Assembly: GCA_034430155.1 (NCBI GenBank) | Contig: DAOUET010000185.1 | Span: 28,746-92,745 of the forward strand | DNA length: 64,000 nucleotides | Reading direction: 5' to 3' | Origin: DAOUET01 sp034430155 | GTDB taxonomy: Bacteria > Chloroflexota > Anaerolineae > Anaerolineales > UBA4823 | Part shown: piece by piece, positions 24,372 through 32,942 of the stretch | Layout of the letters: every line of letters begins with the position of its first letter | Numbering within the stretch: the first letter of the stretch is position 1 | Made by a program: the position numbers and the translations under genes | Notes under the pieces: generated by a model | What the model was told of the DNA's origin: nothing | Database searches by the model: none | Seen by the model: the letters and a program-made list of their open reading frames with translations, nothing else

Positions 24372-25807
24372 CCTTCCATAAACCTGTGCACAAATCTAAT
24401 CGGTGGCGCTTGCACCCACGTGAGCGCAAAGTCGTATTGCTGATCGGCGATCTTTTAATGGCATCAATCGCATTGATCGGCGCTTTGTATTTCTGGGCCA
24501 GCGCTGCCCCATTTTTCGGAGGTTTTTCACTTGATTTCCTAAGAGAGCGCCCGCCGATTTGGTTCTACCTTTTTCCGGTTTTTTGGGTAATTTTGATGAT
24601 CGAGTTGTACGATACCAGGAGATCGGGAAACTGGAGAGAAACAGTCCGGGGCGTAGCGATCGCAGTGATAATCGGCTCGGGACTATATCTACTGCTGTAT
24701 TTCTACTTCACTGACCCTCCCAAGTCGCTATTACCCCGCCGGGGAGTGGCTGGATTTCTTGTGGCAGCCGCGCTACTGACCCTGGCCTGGCGTTATATCT
24801 ACATACGAATATTTACCGCGCCTCAATTCATGCGCCGGGTCATGTTGGTAGGGGCAGGAAAGACAGGTGAGACTTTGCTGCAGGTGATCAACGATTTATG
24901 GCCGCCCCCATTCTATCTGGTAGGGGTTGTCGACGACGACCCCCAGAAGGTCGGAATGGAAATTAAAAACCATAAAGTACTAGGAGACTGTAGCTGCCTG
25001 TTGGAGATCATTGAAAGGGAGAACGTTTCGGATCTATTAGTGGCAATCTCGGGCGAGATGAAAGGACAGACCTTCCAGACATTGTTAGACGCACAAGAAA
25101 GAGGCATACAAATAACCCGCATGCCGGTGGTTTATGAGGATTTACTTAGTAGAGTGCCTATAAAATTATTAGAAACAGATTGGCTCTTGCGTTCTTTCGT
25201 TGACCAAAGTCGTACCAGCGGATTTTATGAGATTGGCAAACGACTGATGGACATCGCCGGGGGGTTGATTGGGGTGGCAGCCACTCTGATACTGATGCCT
25301 TTTGTAGGTGTGGCGATTTTGATAGAAAGCGGCCCGCCAGTGCTGTATTCTCAAACCCGCTATGGACGGGGTGCCCAATTGTATAACATTATTAAATTTC
25401 GCACCATGCGGCAGGACGCAGAACCGGATGGTGTACCGCAATGGGCAAAAGAAGACGATGAGCGCGCTACGCGGGTCGGTCGTATTTTACGAAAAACCCA
25501 TCTGGATGAATTGCCACAATTTATCAATGTGTTGCGGGGTGAGATGAGTTTGGTGGGACCGCGGGCTGAACGCCCAGAACTGGTGGAAATGTTCCAGAGG
25601 CATGTGCCGTTTTACAGAGCCCGGTTGTTAGTGAAACCCGGGATAACTGGCTGGGCTCAGATTAATTTTGGCTATGCATCGACCATCGAAGAGACTGTGA
25701 CGAAATTAGAATATGATCTATACTATATCAAGCATCGAAATTTATTGATGGACCTGCTGGTTTTGTTGCGCACACCTGCAACTGTGTTTGGTTTCAGAGG
25801 TCAATGA
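24368..25807 (+). CDS. Polyprenyl-phosphate sugar-1-phosphate transferase (WcaJ/PssY-like)
   Basis: A 479-residue polytopic phosphoglycosyl transferase that starts polysaccharide units by moving a sugar-1-phosphate from UDP-sugar to undecaprenyl phosphate. The N-terminal third has four to five membrane helices. A Rossmann-like domain with V-G-A-G-K-T-G-E-T follows, then the catalytic C-terminal domain with S-Q-T-R-Y-G-R, I-I-K-F-R-T-M, R-K-T-H-L-D-E-L-P-Q and S-L-V-G-P-R-A-E-R-P. The catalytic Asp-Glu pair is within L-D-E-L-P. The frame is open upstream inside the glycosyltransferase gene, but the ATG at 24368, overlapping that gene's TGA, gives the expected length and N-terminus. Confidence 0.93.
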   Translation: MTFHKPVHKSNRWRLHPRERKVVLLIGDLLMASIALIGALYFWASAAPFFGGFSLDFLRERPPIWFYLFPVFWVILMIELYDTRRSGNWRETVRGVAIAVIIGSGLYLLLYFYFTDPPKSLLPRRGVAGFLVAAALLTLAWRYIYIRIFTAPQFMRRVMLVGAGKTGETLLQVINDLWPPPFYLVGVVDDDPQKVGMEIKNHKVLGDCSCLLEIIERENVSDLLVAISGEMKGQTFQTLLDAQERGIQITRMPVVYEDLLSRVPIKLLETDWLLRSFVDQSRTSGFYEIGKRLMDIAGGLIGVAATLILMPFVGVAILIESGPPVLYSQTRYGRGAQLYNIIKFRTMRQDAEPDGVPQWAKEDDERATRVGRILRKTHLDELPQFINVLRGEMSLVGPRAERPELVEMFQRHVPFYRARLLVKPGITGWAQINFGYASTIEETVTKLEYDLYYIKHRNLLMDLLVLLRTPATVFGFRGQ

Positions 25808-25808
25808 G

Positions 25809-27695
25809 ATGAGGATCAGCTTACGCTATCCCAACCGAGCGCTATTTTTGGGGGACCTGTTTATGATCGTGGTCTCAGTACTAGCCAGTTTCGCGTTGCG
25901 CTTGCCACTGGGACCGTTGTTTCTTGATTATTTTCCGCAGGCCTTGTGGATGACTGGCATAGCATTAGTCGTCAAACCAGTTGTTTATTTCAACTTCGGT
26001 TTGTATCGCAGAGTTTGGGCATATGCCAGCATAAGAGAGCTGAAGCTAATTGCGGCCGCGGTCACAGCTGCTTCAGTGGTAGTGGCGCTGATCGTTATTC
26101 TCTTGACCCCTTTGAATCTCTACCAGGGATTCCCTCGCAGTGTTTTGGCGATTGATTGGTTGCTGTCTATTCTGGCAGTCGGTGGTCTGCGTTTATCTCT
26201 ACGACTCCTGGCAGAGAGTAGAAGTAGCGCCGCGGAGGTGCCAGGACGAGAACGCCGGGTGCTCATCGTGGGTGCAGGAGACGCAGGAGCTTTAGTCGTC
26301 CGGGAGATGCAGAAAAATCCTCAACTGAAATTCGTGCCAATCTGCTTCATAGATGATGATCCTACCAAGCAAAAACAACACATCCACGATGTCCCTGTGG
26401 CGGGGAAACTCAACGATTTGGGGCGCGTTGTTGATTCAAAGCGTATTCAAGAAGTAATTATCGCGCTTCCTAGCGCGCCAGGGGGTGTCGTGCGGCATGT
26501 GACCGAAACTTGCCGACGTAAAAGCGTCCCTTTCCGGACTATGCCGGGCATTTATGAACTGATTGGTGGCAAGATAAATGTTGGTCGCCTGAGAGAAGTA
26601 GATATCGCTGATCTGTTACGGCGGGCACCGGCCCAGATTGACGAAAACTTAATCGGATCAAGCCTGAGTGGACGACGCGTGCTGATCACTGGGGCGGGCG
26701 GATCTATTGGGAGTGAATTATGCCGCCAGGTTGCCAGATGGGGTCCTTCTGCGCTAATCCTGCTCGGTCACGGCGAGAACAGCATTTTTGCTACCTTGTT
26801 GGAATTAGAGGAAAGCTTCCCTTCATTGCCTCTTCATCCCGTAATCGCCGATGTGCGGGATCTGGACCGCATGAGTACGATTTTTGAAAACCACCGCCCG
26901 CAATATGTATTCCACACCGCTGCCCATAAGCATGTTCCTTTAATGGAAATAAATGTGGAGGAAGCAATCACCAACAATGTGGTAGGTACGCGTAATGTGG
27001 TCGAAGTAGCCTTGAGCTACGGCGTTGAACGGCTGGTGATGATTTCTTCGGATAAAGCCATCCGTCCATCCAGTGTGATGGGTGCCACAAAACGCTTGGC
27101 AGAGCTAATGGTTCTGGAGGCAGCTCACCGTTCGGGTCGGGCGTTCTCAGCGGTGCGGTTTGGCAATGTATTGGGCAGCCGCGGCAGCGTGGTGCCACTC
27201 TTCAAACGCCAGATCGCCAGAGGCGGGCCGGTGACCGTAACCCATCCAGAAATGAAACGTTTTTTTATGACCATACCAGAGGCGGTCCACCTCGTTTTAC
27301 AAGCTGCCGTGATGGGAAAGGGTGGGGAGGTGTTTGTCCTCAAGATGGGCGAACAAATTCGGATTCTGGACTTAGCGGAGGATTTGATCAAATTGTCGGG
27401 ATTAGAGCCGGGCCGTGACGTTGATATTGTTTTTACTGGTATACGTCCGGGTGATAAATTAAGCGAAGACCTGTGGGATAAGTGGGCGCAGTTCGAATCG
27501 ACTGATCATCCAGATATCTTGCGCTTGGTTGATGAAGACATCATAAGCGCACCTGCGCTCAATCGGACTGTAAATGAACTGGAATATCTGGCTCGAGAAG
27601 GCGATGCCAACGCCATCGTAGATCTGCTTGACACAGTCATCCCAGGTGCGGCAGTCCGCAGCACGCCGCCACCTGATATGACCTCCGTCCTCTAA
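25809..27695 (+). CDS. CapD/FlaA1-type UDP-sugar 4,6-dehydratase (membrane-bound)
   Basis: A 628-residue protein with four N-terminal membrane helices, a CoA-binding-like Rossmann domain (V-G-A-G-D-A-G near residue 155), and a C-terminal extended SDR domain with the NAD site T-G-A-G-G-S-I-G-S-E. The catalytic lysine lies in V-M-G-A-T-K-R, where methionine replaces the usual tyrosine; this S-M-K type is characteristic of FlaA1/CapD/WbpM dehydratases that make UDP-4-keto-6-deoxy sugars from UDP-GlcNAc. It would feed deoxyamino sugars to the polysaccharide started by the preceding gene, one base after whose stop it begins. Confidence 0.93.
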   Translation: MRISLRYPNRALFLGDLFMIVVSVLASFALRLPLGPLFLDYFPQALWMTGIALVVKPVVYFNFGLYRRVWAYASIRELKLIAAAVTAASVVVALIVILLTPLNLYQGFPRSVLAIDWLLSILAVGGLRLSLRLLAESRSSAAEVPGRERRVLIVGAGDAGALVVREMQKNPQLKFVPICFIDDDPTKQKQHIHDVPVAGKLNDLGRVVDSKRIQEVIIALPSAPGGVVRHVTETCRRKSVPFRTMPGIYELIGGKINVGRLREVDIADLLRRAPAQIDENLIGSSLSGRRVLITGAGGSIGSELCRQVARWGPSALILLGHGENSIFATLLELEESFPSLPLHPVIADVRDLDRMSTIFENHRPQYVFHTAAHKHVPLMEINVEEAITNNVVGTRNVVEVALSYGVERLVMISSDKAIRPSSVMGATKRLAELMVLEAAHRSGRAFSAVRFGNVLGSRGSVVPLFKRQIARGGPVTVTHPEMKRFFMTIPEAVHLVLQAAVMGKGGEVFVLKMGEQIRILDLAEDLIKLSGLEPGRDVDIVFTGIRPGDKLSEDLWDKWAQFESTDHPDILRLVDEDIISAPALNRTVNELEYLAREGDANAIVDLLDTVIPGAAVRSTPPPDMTSVL

Positions 27696-27758
27696 TATTC
27701 CTTAATCTAGAATGCCTTTGATCGGCGAGGAAGATATTTTCTCCCCGTTGAAAAGAGA

Positions 27759-28817
27759 GTGTTGAAATTTTTTTCGGGTATGCCTGAAATATCGACTTCA
27801 GAATGGGAAGCATTCCTGGCTGGTTATCCGGATGCCCACCTGTTGCAAACAAGAGCTTGGGGTGATCTCAAAGCTGCCTTTGGCTGGGAAGTTGCCCATG
27901 TGCTATCACGTGGCAACCACCCGGTTGGCGCCCAGGTGCTTTTCCGGCGTTTCTTTCCCGGTTTAACCCTGGCTTATATCCCCAAAGGGCCAGTTGGTCA
28001 GGGGGGCAAGAGTGACCCTGAACAGAGAAGAAGTCTCTTATGGGAGCAACTCTGGCCAGAAGTGGATGCGTTGTGCCGAAGGAAAGGTTGTGTTTTTCTT
28101 AAAGTCGAACCCGATCTGTGGGAATGCATACCTGAAGCGCAATCTGCTATTACTCCACCAGGGTTTTTAATAAGCCCCCAAGCTATACAACCCCCGCGTA
28201 CCTTCCTAGTGGATTTGCGAGATGATGAGGAGACCATCCTGGCACGCATGAAACAAAAGACGCGCTATAACATTCGCCTAGCGTTAAAAAAGGGGGTTGT
28301 CATACGGCCATTGGCAAATTTAGAGATATTCTACGATCTAATGGAGGCGACAGGCAAACGGGATGAATTTGAAGTGCACAGTCTCGATTATTATCGTCGA
28401 AGTTACGAGCTGTTTCACCCGCCTGACGAATGTGAGTTGTTAGTAGCAGAGTACGCCCATGAACCTTTAGCGGTTTTGATGATCTTCGCACATGGCAAGC
28501 GCGCCTGGTATTTTTATGGAGCCTCTTCGAAGGTACATCGCGAATGGATGCCAACGTATCTGCTGCAATGGGAAACCATGCGTTGGGCGCGAGCTCATGG
28601 GTGCATCGAATATGATCTATGGGGCGTCCCGGATTTTGATGAAGATATGCTGGAGGGAGAATTTACGAAGCGCTCTGATGGATTGTGGGGTGTGTACCGC
28701 TTCAAGCGAGGCTTCGGAGGGCAATTAAGGCGCGCCGTGGGTCCATGGGACCGTGCTTACAAACCGATATTATATAAATTTTACCGTTGGTGGGTAGGAA
28801 GAAGCGGGGGTGAGTGA
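27759..28817 (+). CDS. FemAB-like peptidyltransferase, copy A
   Basis: A 352-residue protein of the FemA/FemB/FemX family (GNAT-fold pair), which uses aminoacyl-tRNA to add amino acids to the peptidoglycan stem peptide or related cell-wall substrates. Family features include H-L-L-Q-T-R-A-W-G-D-L-K near the N-terminus, the signature M-K-Q-K-T-R-Y-N-I-R-L-A-L-K-K-G-V, and Y-D-L-W-G-V-P-D-F-D near the end. The start is uncertain: a GTG at 27759 gives the listed product; an ATG at 27780 is the alternative and neither has a strong Shine-Dalgarno. It lies next to a paralogue and downstream of the polysaccharide genes. Confidence 0.85.
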   Translation: MLKFFSGMPEISTSEWEAFLAGYPDAHLLQTRAWGDLKAAFGWEVAHVLSRGNHPVGAQVLFRRFFPGLTLAYIPKGPVGQGGKSDPEQRRSLLWEQLWPEVDALCRRKGCVFLKVEPDLWECIPEAQSAITPPGFLISPQAIQPPRTFLVDLRDDEETILARMKQKTRYNIRLALKKGVVIRPLANLEIFYDLMEATGKRDEFEVHSLDYYRRSYELFHPPDECELLVAEYAHEPLAVLMIFAHGKRAWYFYGASSKVHREWMPTYLLQWETMRWARAHGCIEYDLWGVPDFDEDMLEGEFTKRSDGLWGVYRFKRGFGGQLRRAVGPWDRAYKPILYKFYRWWVGRSGGE

Positions 28818-28838
28818 AAAGGCGAAGTTGTCGGGGAT

Positions 28839-28862
28839 GCCCGTTGATCTGTCGGGCTTTCT
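28839..28862 (+). terminator. Weak hairpin with T run between the FemAB paralogues
   Basis: GCCCG (28839-28843) pairs with CGGGC (28853-28857) and is followed by TTTCT. With only five pairs it may attenuate rather than end transcription. Confidence 0.3.
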
Positions 28863-28900
28863 GTACTCGGTTTCTTTCTTAATTAGGATTTGATGCTTTC

Positions 28901-30001
28901 ATGGACGCCATTACCTGGAACTCACTGCTTACCTCATTACCCAAAGCGCACATCCTACAGACCTGGCAGTGGGCAAAGGTTAAATCGCAGTTTGGCTGGC
29001 AACCAACCCCAACTGTATGGCACGACCGTCAAGGAGATCTAACCGCTCTCGCCATGGTGCTGGAGCGCAGTGTGTCCATCTTGGGTTTTGGCCCACAATT
29101 GCGGGTGATGTATGTCCCAAAAGGACCGATCTTAAAGGACTGGTCCGAGATGGGCTTGCGAAAGCAGGTCCTGAGCGACTTGAAGAACCTGGCGCGAAGA
29201 AGGAGGGCCATATTTATCAAAATCGATCCAGAGGTAGTTCTAGGAAAGGGGATAGACGACGTGCCTCAGGCACGTCCTGACCCTTTGGGGGATGAAGTAG
29301 TATCTGATTTGACACAACGCGGATGGCGTTATTCACGCGAGCAAATCCAGTTTCGAAATACCGTAATAATCGATTTGACACTTTCCGAAGATGAACTCCT
29401 GGCGCGCATGAAGCAGAAGACGCGATATAACCTTCGATTGGCGGGTCGTAAGGGTGTCACCATTCGTCCTGGCTCAGATGGCGATCTCGACATGCTCTTC
29501 CACTTGTACGCTAAAACCTCTGTAAGGGATGGTTTTGTCATCCGGGAAGCGGACTATTACCAGCAGGTCTGGAAGACTTTTATGCAGGCCGATATGGCGG
29601 AGCCGCTGATCGCTGAGGTGAACCATGAAGCAGTAGCAGCCTTGATACTTTTTCACTTCAATGGAAAAGCTTGGTATCTGTATGGCATGTCGCGAGAAGC
29701 ACACCGAGAGAAAATGCCGAATTACTTGCTGCAGTGGGAAGCCATGCGACGTGCCAAGAACCTGGGGTGCGAGACATATGATTTATGGGGTGCACCAGAT
29801 GTCTTTAGTTCAGGTGATCCGTTATGGAGCGTATATCGCTTCAAAGAGGGTTTTGGAGGAGAGGTAGTGCGCACGATCGGTGCGTGGGATTTACCGGTCC
29901 GCCCTTTTTATTACCGGCTCTATACCCAGGTCTTACCAAGAATGCTGGATCTGATGCGTAGGCGAGGGGCAACCCAGACAAGAGACTTCTTAGCAGTTTG
30001 A
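28901..30001 (+). CDS. FemAB-like peptidyltransferase, copy B
   Basis: A 366-residue paralogue of the preceding gene. It shares H-I-L-Q-T-W-Q-W-A-K-V-K at the N-terminus, M-K-Q-K-T-R-Y-N-L-R-L-A-G-R-K-G-V in the middle, and Y-D-L-W-G-A-P-D-V-F and V-Y-R-F-K-E-G-F-G-G near the end. The copies have clearly diverged outside these motifs, so the duplication is old. Two such enzymes suggest successive additions to an interpeptide bridge, or separate substrates. It is separated from copy A by 83 bases and a weak hairpin. Confidence 0.86.
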   Translation: MDAITWNSLLTSLPKAHILQTWQWAKVKSQFGWQPTPTVWHDRQGDLTALAMVLERSVSILGFGPQLRVMYVPKGPILKDWSEMGLRKQVLSDLKNLARRRRAIFIKIDPEVVLGKGIDDVPQARPDPLGDEVVSDLTQRGWRYSREQIQFRNTVIIDLTLSEDELLARMKQKTRYNLRLAGRKGVTIRPGSDGDLDMLFHLYAKTSVRDGFVIREADYYQQVWKTFMQADMAEPLIAEVNHEAVAALILFHFNGKAWYLYGMSREAHREKMPNYLLQWEAMRRAKNLGCETYDLWGAPDVFSSGDPLWSVYRFKEGFGGEVVRTIGAWDLPVRPFYYRLYTQVLPRMLDLMRRRGATQTRDFLAV

Positions 30002-30113
30002 TCTTTTAGGCGGTAAACGGCAGTAATAGATTGGGTGAGGAAGATCTAGAACAGGGTCGTTCTCGCTTAGCAAAGGACAAATTTTTATTTTTTAATAGAC
30101 AGGATGGGAACTC

Positions 30114-31079
30114 ATGAGAAATTTGCCCAGACTCCCAATTGCGCATTTACCTACGGCGATTGAGCCAATGCCGCGTCTTTCGGGGGCATTAGGGGGACCA
30201 CAAATTTTCGTGAAGCGAGACGACCAGACCGGTCTGGCTTTTGGCGGCAATAAAACCCGTAAGCTGGAATTCCTGTTAGCTGAAGCGCAAGCGCATGGGG
30301 CGCGCACTTTGATCTCAGTTGGGGCAGTTCAGTCAAATCACTGCCGGCAGACCGCTGCTGCTGCGGCCAGGTATGGTTTTAAATGTATGCTCGTACTGGC
30401 AGGCAAACCACCGGAATCTCCTTCGGGCAACCTTTTACTTGATCGCCTGTTGGGAGCGGAAATTGTGTGGAGCGATCCTGCTGAAAGAGAGCAAGTATTA
30501 CAACAAACCTTTGAGCAAGCCTGGGATAGCGGAAAACGACCCTATCTGATCCCCACGGGTGGCTCTAACGCAACCGGAGCAGTTGCTTATGCTCTGGCGA
30601 TCAAAGAGATGCTTGAGCAAAATTTTCTTCCGGATTGGATAGTTTTTGCAACCGCATCAGGCGGCACCCAGGCAGGATTAGTTGCGGGAGCTGACCTGTT
30701 TGGCTATCACGGGGGGATATTAGGCATTAGCATAGCTAAATCAGAGCAGATAATGGAAGACAGGGTAGCATCCCTGGCAGAAGAAATTGCTGAGCGTTTA
30801 GGAGAGAGCAGACGCTTTAAAAAGGAAGATATTCAGGTTAATTCGGATTATCTTGGTGAAAACTATGGGGCGATGGGAAAGGCAGAGCTAGAGGCAATCT
30901 ATCTTTTTGCACGCCAGGAGGGTTTGCTGCTCGATCCGGTTTATACCGGCAAGGCTGCGGCAGGTTTAATTGACCTGATTCGTAAGGGTTTCTTCCCTAA
31001 GGATCAAAGGATTCTTTTCTGGCACACTGGTGGCGCACCAACGTTGTTAGCAGATGAGTATCGTGAATTGTTGGCATAG
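30114..31079 (+). CDS. PLP-dependent D-cysteine desulfhydrase / ACC deaminase family enzyme
   Basis: A 321-residue fold-type II PLP enzyme. The cofactor lysine lies in F-G-G-N-K-T-R-K-L-E (near residue 49). Q-S-N-H-C-R-Q-T-A-A follows, as in D-cysteine desulfhydrase and 1-aminocyclopropane-1-carboxylate deaminase, and T-G-G-S-N-A-T-G binds the phosphate. It probably breaks down D-cysteine to pyruvate, H2S and ammonia, or a related beta-substituted D-amino acid; sequence alone does not separate the two activities. It would generate enamine intermediates of the type RidA clears. AGGATGGGA precedes the ATG. The gene is convergent with the cyclase gene. Confidence 0.88.
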   Translation: MRNLPRLPIAHLPTAIEPMPRLSGALGGPQIFVKRDDQTGLAFGGNKTRKLEFLLAEAQAHGARTLISVGAVQSNHCRQTAAAAARYGFKCMLVLAGKPPESPSGNLLLDRLLGAEIVWSDPAEREQVLQQTFEQAWDSGKRPYLIPTGGSNATGAVAYALAIKEMLEQNFLPDWIVFATASGGTQAGLVAGADLFGYHGGILGISIAKSEQIMEDRVASLAEEIAERLGESRRFKKEDIQVNSDYLGENYGAMGKAELEAIYLFARQEGLLLDPVYTGKAAAGLIDLIRKGFFPKDQRILFWHTGGAPTLLADEYRELLA

Positions 31080-31188
31080 AAGGTGGATGCTTTCCGTGTC
31101 GAAGGGGGTTTTGTTTCGATTTATCGGGGAAAACCTTCACCAGCCTGTCTCGATATCTTAAACGCATAGAGGCCTTGGAATCAAGGTT

Positions 31189-32937
31189 TCATTTCTTCAT
31201 TGCCAATAGCTCATACACTAAGATGGGTTGGCTTTTACCTTTTGCTTGGACTGGTACGACCGGACGGACTTTGACCTGGTGATTTACTTGTTGGAAAACC
31301 GTGGTGCTTATCAGAATTTGCCCGGCTGTGGCATTCTCCTGAATGCGTTTGGCGGTATTCACGCTATCACCAATGGCGGTGTAATCCATGCGTTTTTCAG
31401 TGCCAATCAAACCTAGAACAGCTTCACCGTAGTGAATGCCAATCCCGAACGAGAGCCGGAATTCTGGGGGCATTTTTTCATGAACTGCGATGATAGCCTC
31501 CCGGATTGCCAAGGCGGCGTTCACAGCTCGCAAGGCATGATCGGTTTGGGGGATAGGGGCGTTGAAGAATGCCATAACGGCGTCGCCGATAAATTTATCG
31601 ATGGTTCCTTGGTGGGCGAGTATGGCTTCGGTAGCGGCTCCCAGGTAGCAATTCAACACAGATACCAGTTGTTCGGGGTCAAAGTGCTCGCTGAAACCTG
31701 TAAATCCGCGGATATCAGCAAAGAGCGTGGTGATTTGGGTCCGTGTGCCACCCAGCTTCAATTCATTGGTGTTGATTTGCTCGATGACTGCTGGAGAAAC
31801 CATACGTTCAAACAAGCGTCGTTGGGCTTCTAGTTTCCGTTTCTCGGTGAGATCGTCCAGCACGATGGCGATACCGCGGGTGTTTTGGTCCGCGTCTTTA
31901 AGAGGAGCCAGGTTGAAACTGAGCGTGACGGGACCCCTTTTCGGCAAAATCAGCTGGAACTCGCGACCAATGATCTGACGGTTGGTCTTCCGGACAAAAG
32001 CCAGGTAAAAAGTGAAGTCGGAGGAGACGGTAGGGAAGATATCTACTATGTCCTGACCTAGTAGCTCGGATTCGTCAAAGCCGAGAATAACTTCAGCTGA
32101 ACGGTTGGCAAGCGTAATTCTATCTTGAGCATCCAGGGTGATCACACCGCTTACTATTGAGGAGAAGACATCACCCATCAAATTTTTCAATTCGGTAACT
32201 TCAGCGAGGGTATCCCGGACTGATTCGAACAGCCGAGCATTCTCAATCACTACAGCAGCCTGATTGGCAAAAGCGGTTAGAAGATTCAGCTCTGTTTCGG
32301 TGAAAAGCCCGGTACGAATGCGGTTATCGGCATAGATTACGCCAGTCAATTCGTCCTTCACTTTTAGGGGGACACACAAGATTGAGCGAAGATTCAGGGC
32401 AATAACACTTTCCTGGTTGTCAAAGCGCGGATCCTGTTGGGCATTTGTGGTCAAGACCGGCTGACCTCTCGATACTACCTGGTTGACCACACTGCGGCTG
32501 ATGGCGAAGTCGGAAGTCTCCAAGGTTTCCTGCTCTAAATTTCGGGCAATTTGAATGGTCATGTTGCCAGCCTCATCGCGCAGCATGAGAAATCCACGTT
32601 CTGCACCAGTCAGGCGGATGATCGTATCCATTACGATGCGCAACACTTCGTTTAGTTCTAATGAGGAATTGATTACATGGCTGATGCTCACCAAAGAAAA
32701 GAGATTATGGTGTTCTTCTTCGATTTTAGATATCTTCCGACCGATTCGGTTAAGGGCTCCCACCAATTGGGTGAGATCATCCAGAACTTCTGCTAGAGTC
32801 GTACTGTCTAATTGAGAAGCGCTTTTTTGGAGCACTTCCCGAATCTGATCAGCAAGCTCACACAAGCGAAGGATTTGTTTATCTAGAGGTAAGGAAGAAG
32901 AGGAATTGAGTAAATCGTCGTCCACGGGAGAGCTCAT
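31189..32937 (-). CDS. GAF-PAS sensor adenylate cyclase (class III)
   Basis: A 582-residue cytoplasmic signalling protein. A coiled N-terminal segment (about 1-65) is followed by a GAF domain (about 75-235, with V-N-Q-V-V-S-R-G-Q-P-V), a short helix, a PAS domain (about 250-370) and a class III cyclase domain (about 400-580). The cyclase keeps both metal aspartates (F-A-D-I-R-G-F-T and F-I-G-D-A-V-M-A), the adenine-selecting lysine in I-D-K-F-I-G-D, and the transition-state Asn-Arg pair in V-N-T-A-K-R. It should make cAMP in response to a ligand or redox cue sensed by GAF/PAS. It starts 5 bases after the transglutaminase gene ends, so the two form one operon. Confidence 0.92.
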   Translation of the reverse strand: MSSPVDDDLLNSSSSLPLDKQILRLCELADQIREVLQKSASQLDSTTLAEVLDDLTQLVGALNRIGRKISKIEEEHHNLFSLVSISHVINSSLELNEVLRIVMDTIIRLTGAERGFLMLRDEAGNMTIQIARNLEQETLETSDFAISRSVVNQVVSRGQPVLTTNAQQDPRFDNQESVIALNLRSILCVPLKVKDELTGVIYADNRIRTGLFTETELNLLTAFANQAAVVIENARLFESVRDTLAEVTELKNLMGDVFSSIVSGVITLDAQDRITLANRSAEVILGFDESELLGQDIVDIFPTVSSDFTFYLAFVRKTNRQIIGREFQLILPKRGPVTLSFNLAPLKDADQNTRGIAIVLDDLTEKRKLEAQRRLFERMVSPAVIEQINTNELKLGGTRTQITTLFADIRGFTGFSEHFDPEQLVSVLNCYLGAATEAILAHQGTIDKFIGDAVMAFFNAPIPQTDHALRAVNAALAIREAIIAVHEKMPPEFRLSFGIGIHYGEAVLGLIGTEKRMDYTAIGDSVNTAKRIQENATAGQILISTTVFQQVNHQVKVRPVVPVQAKGKSQPILVYELLAMKK

Positions 32938-32942
32938 CGTGG

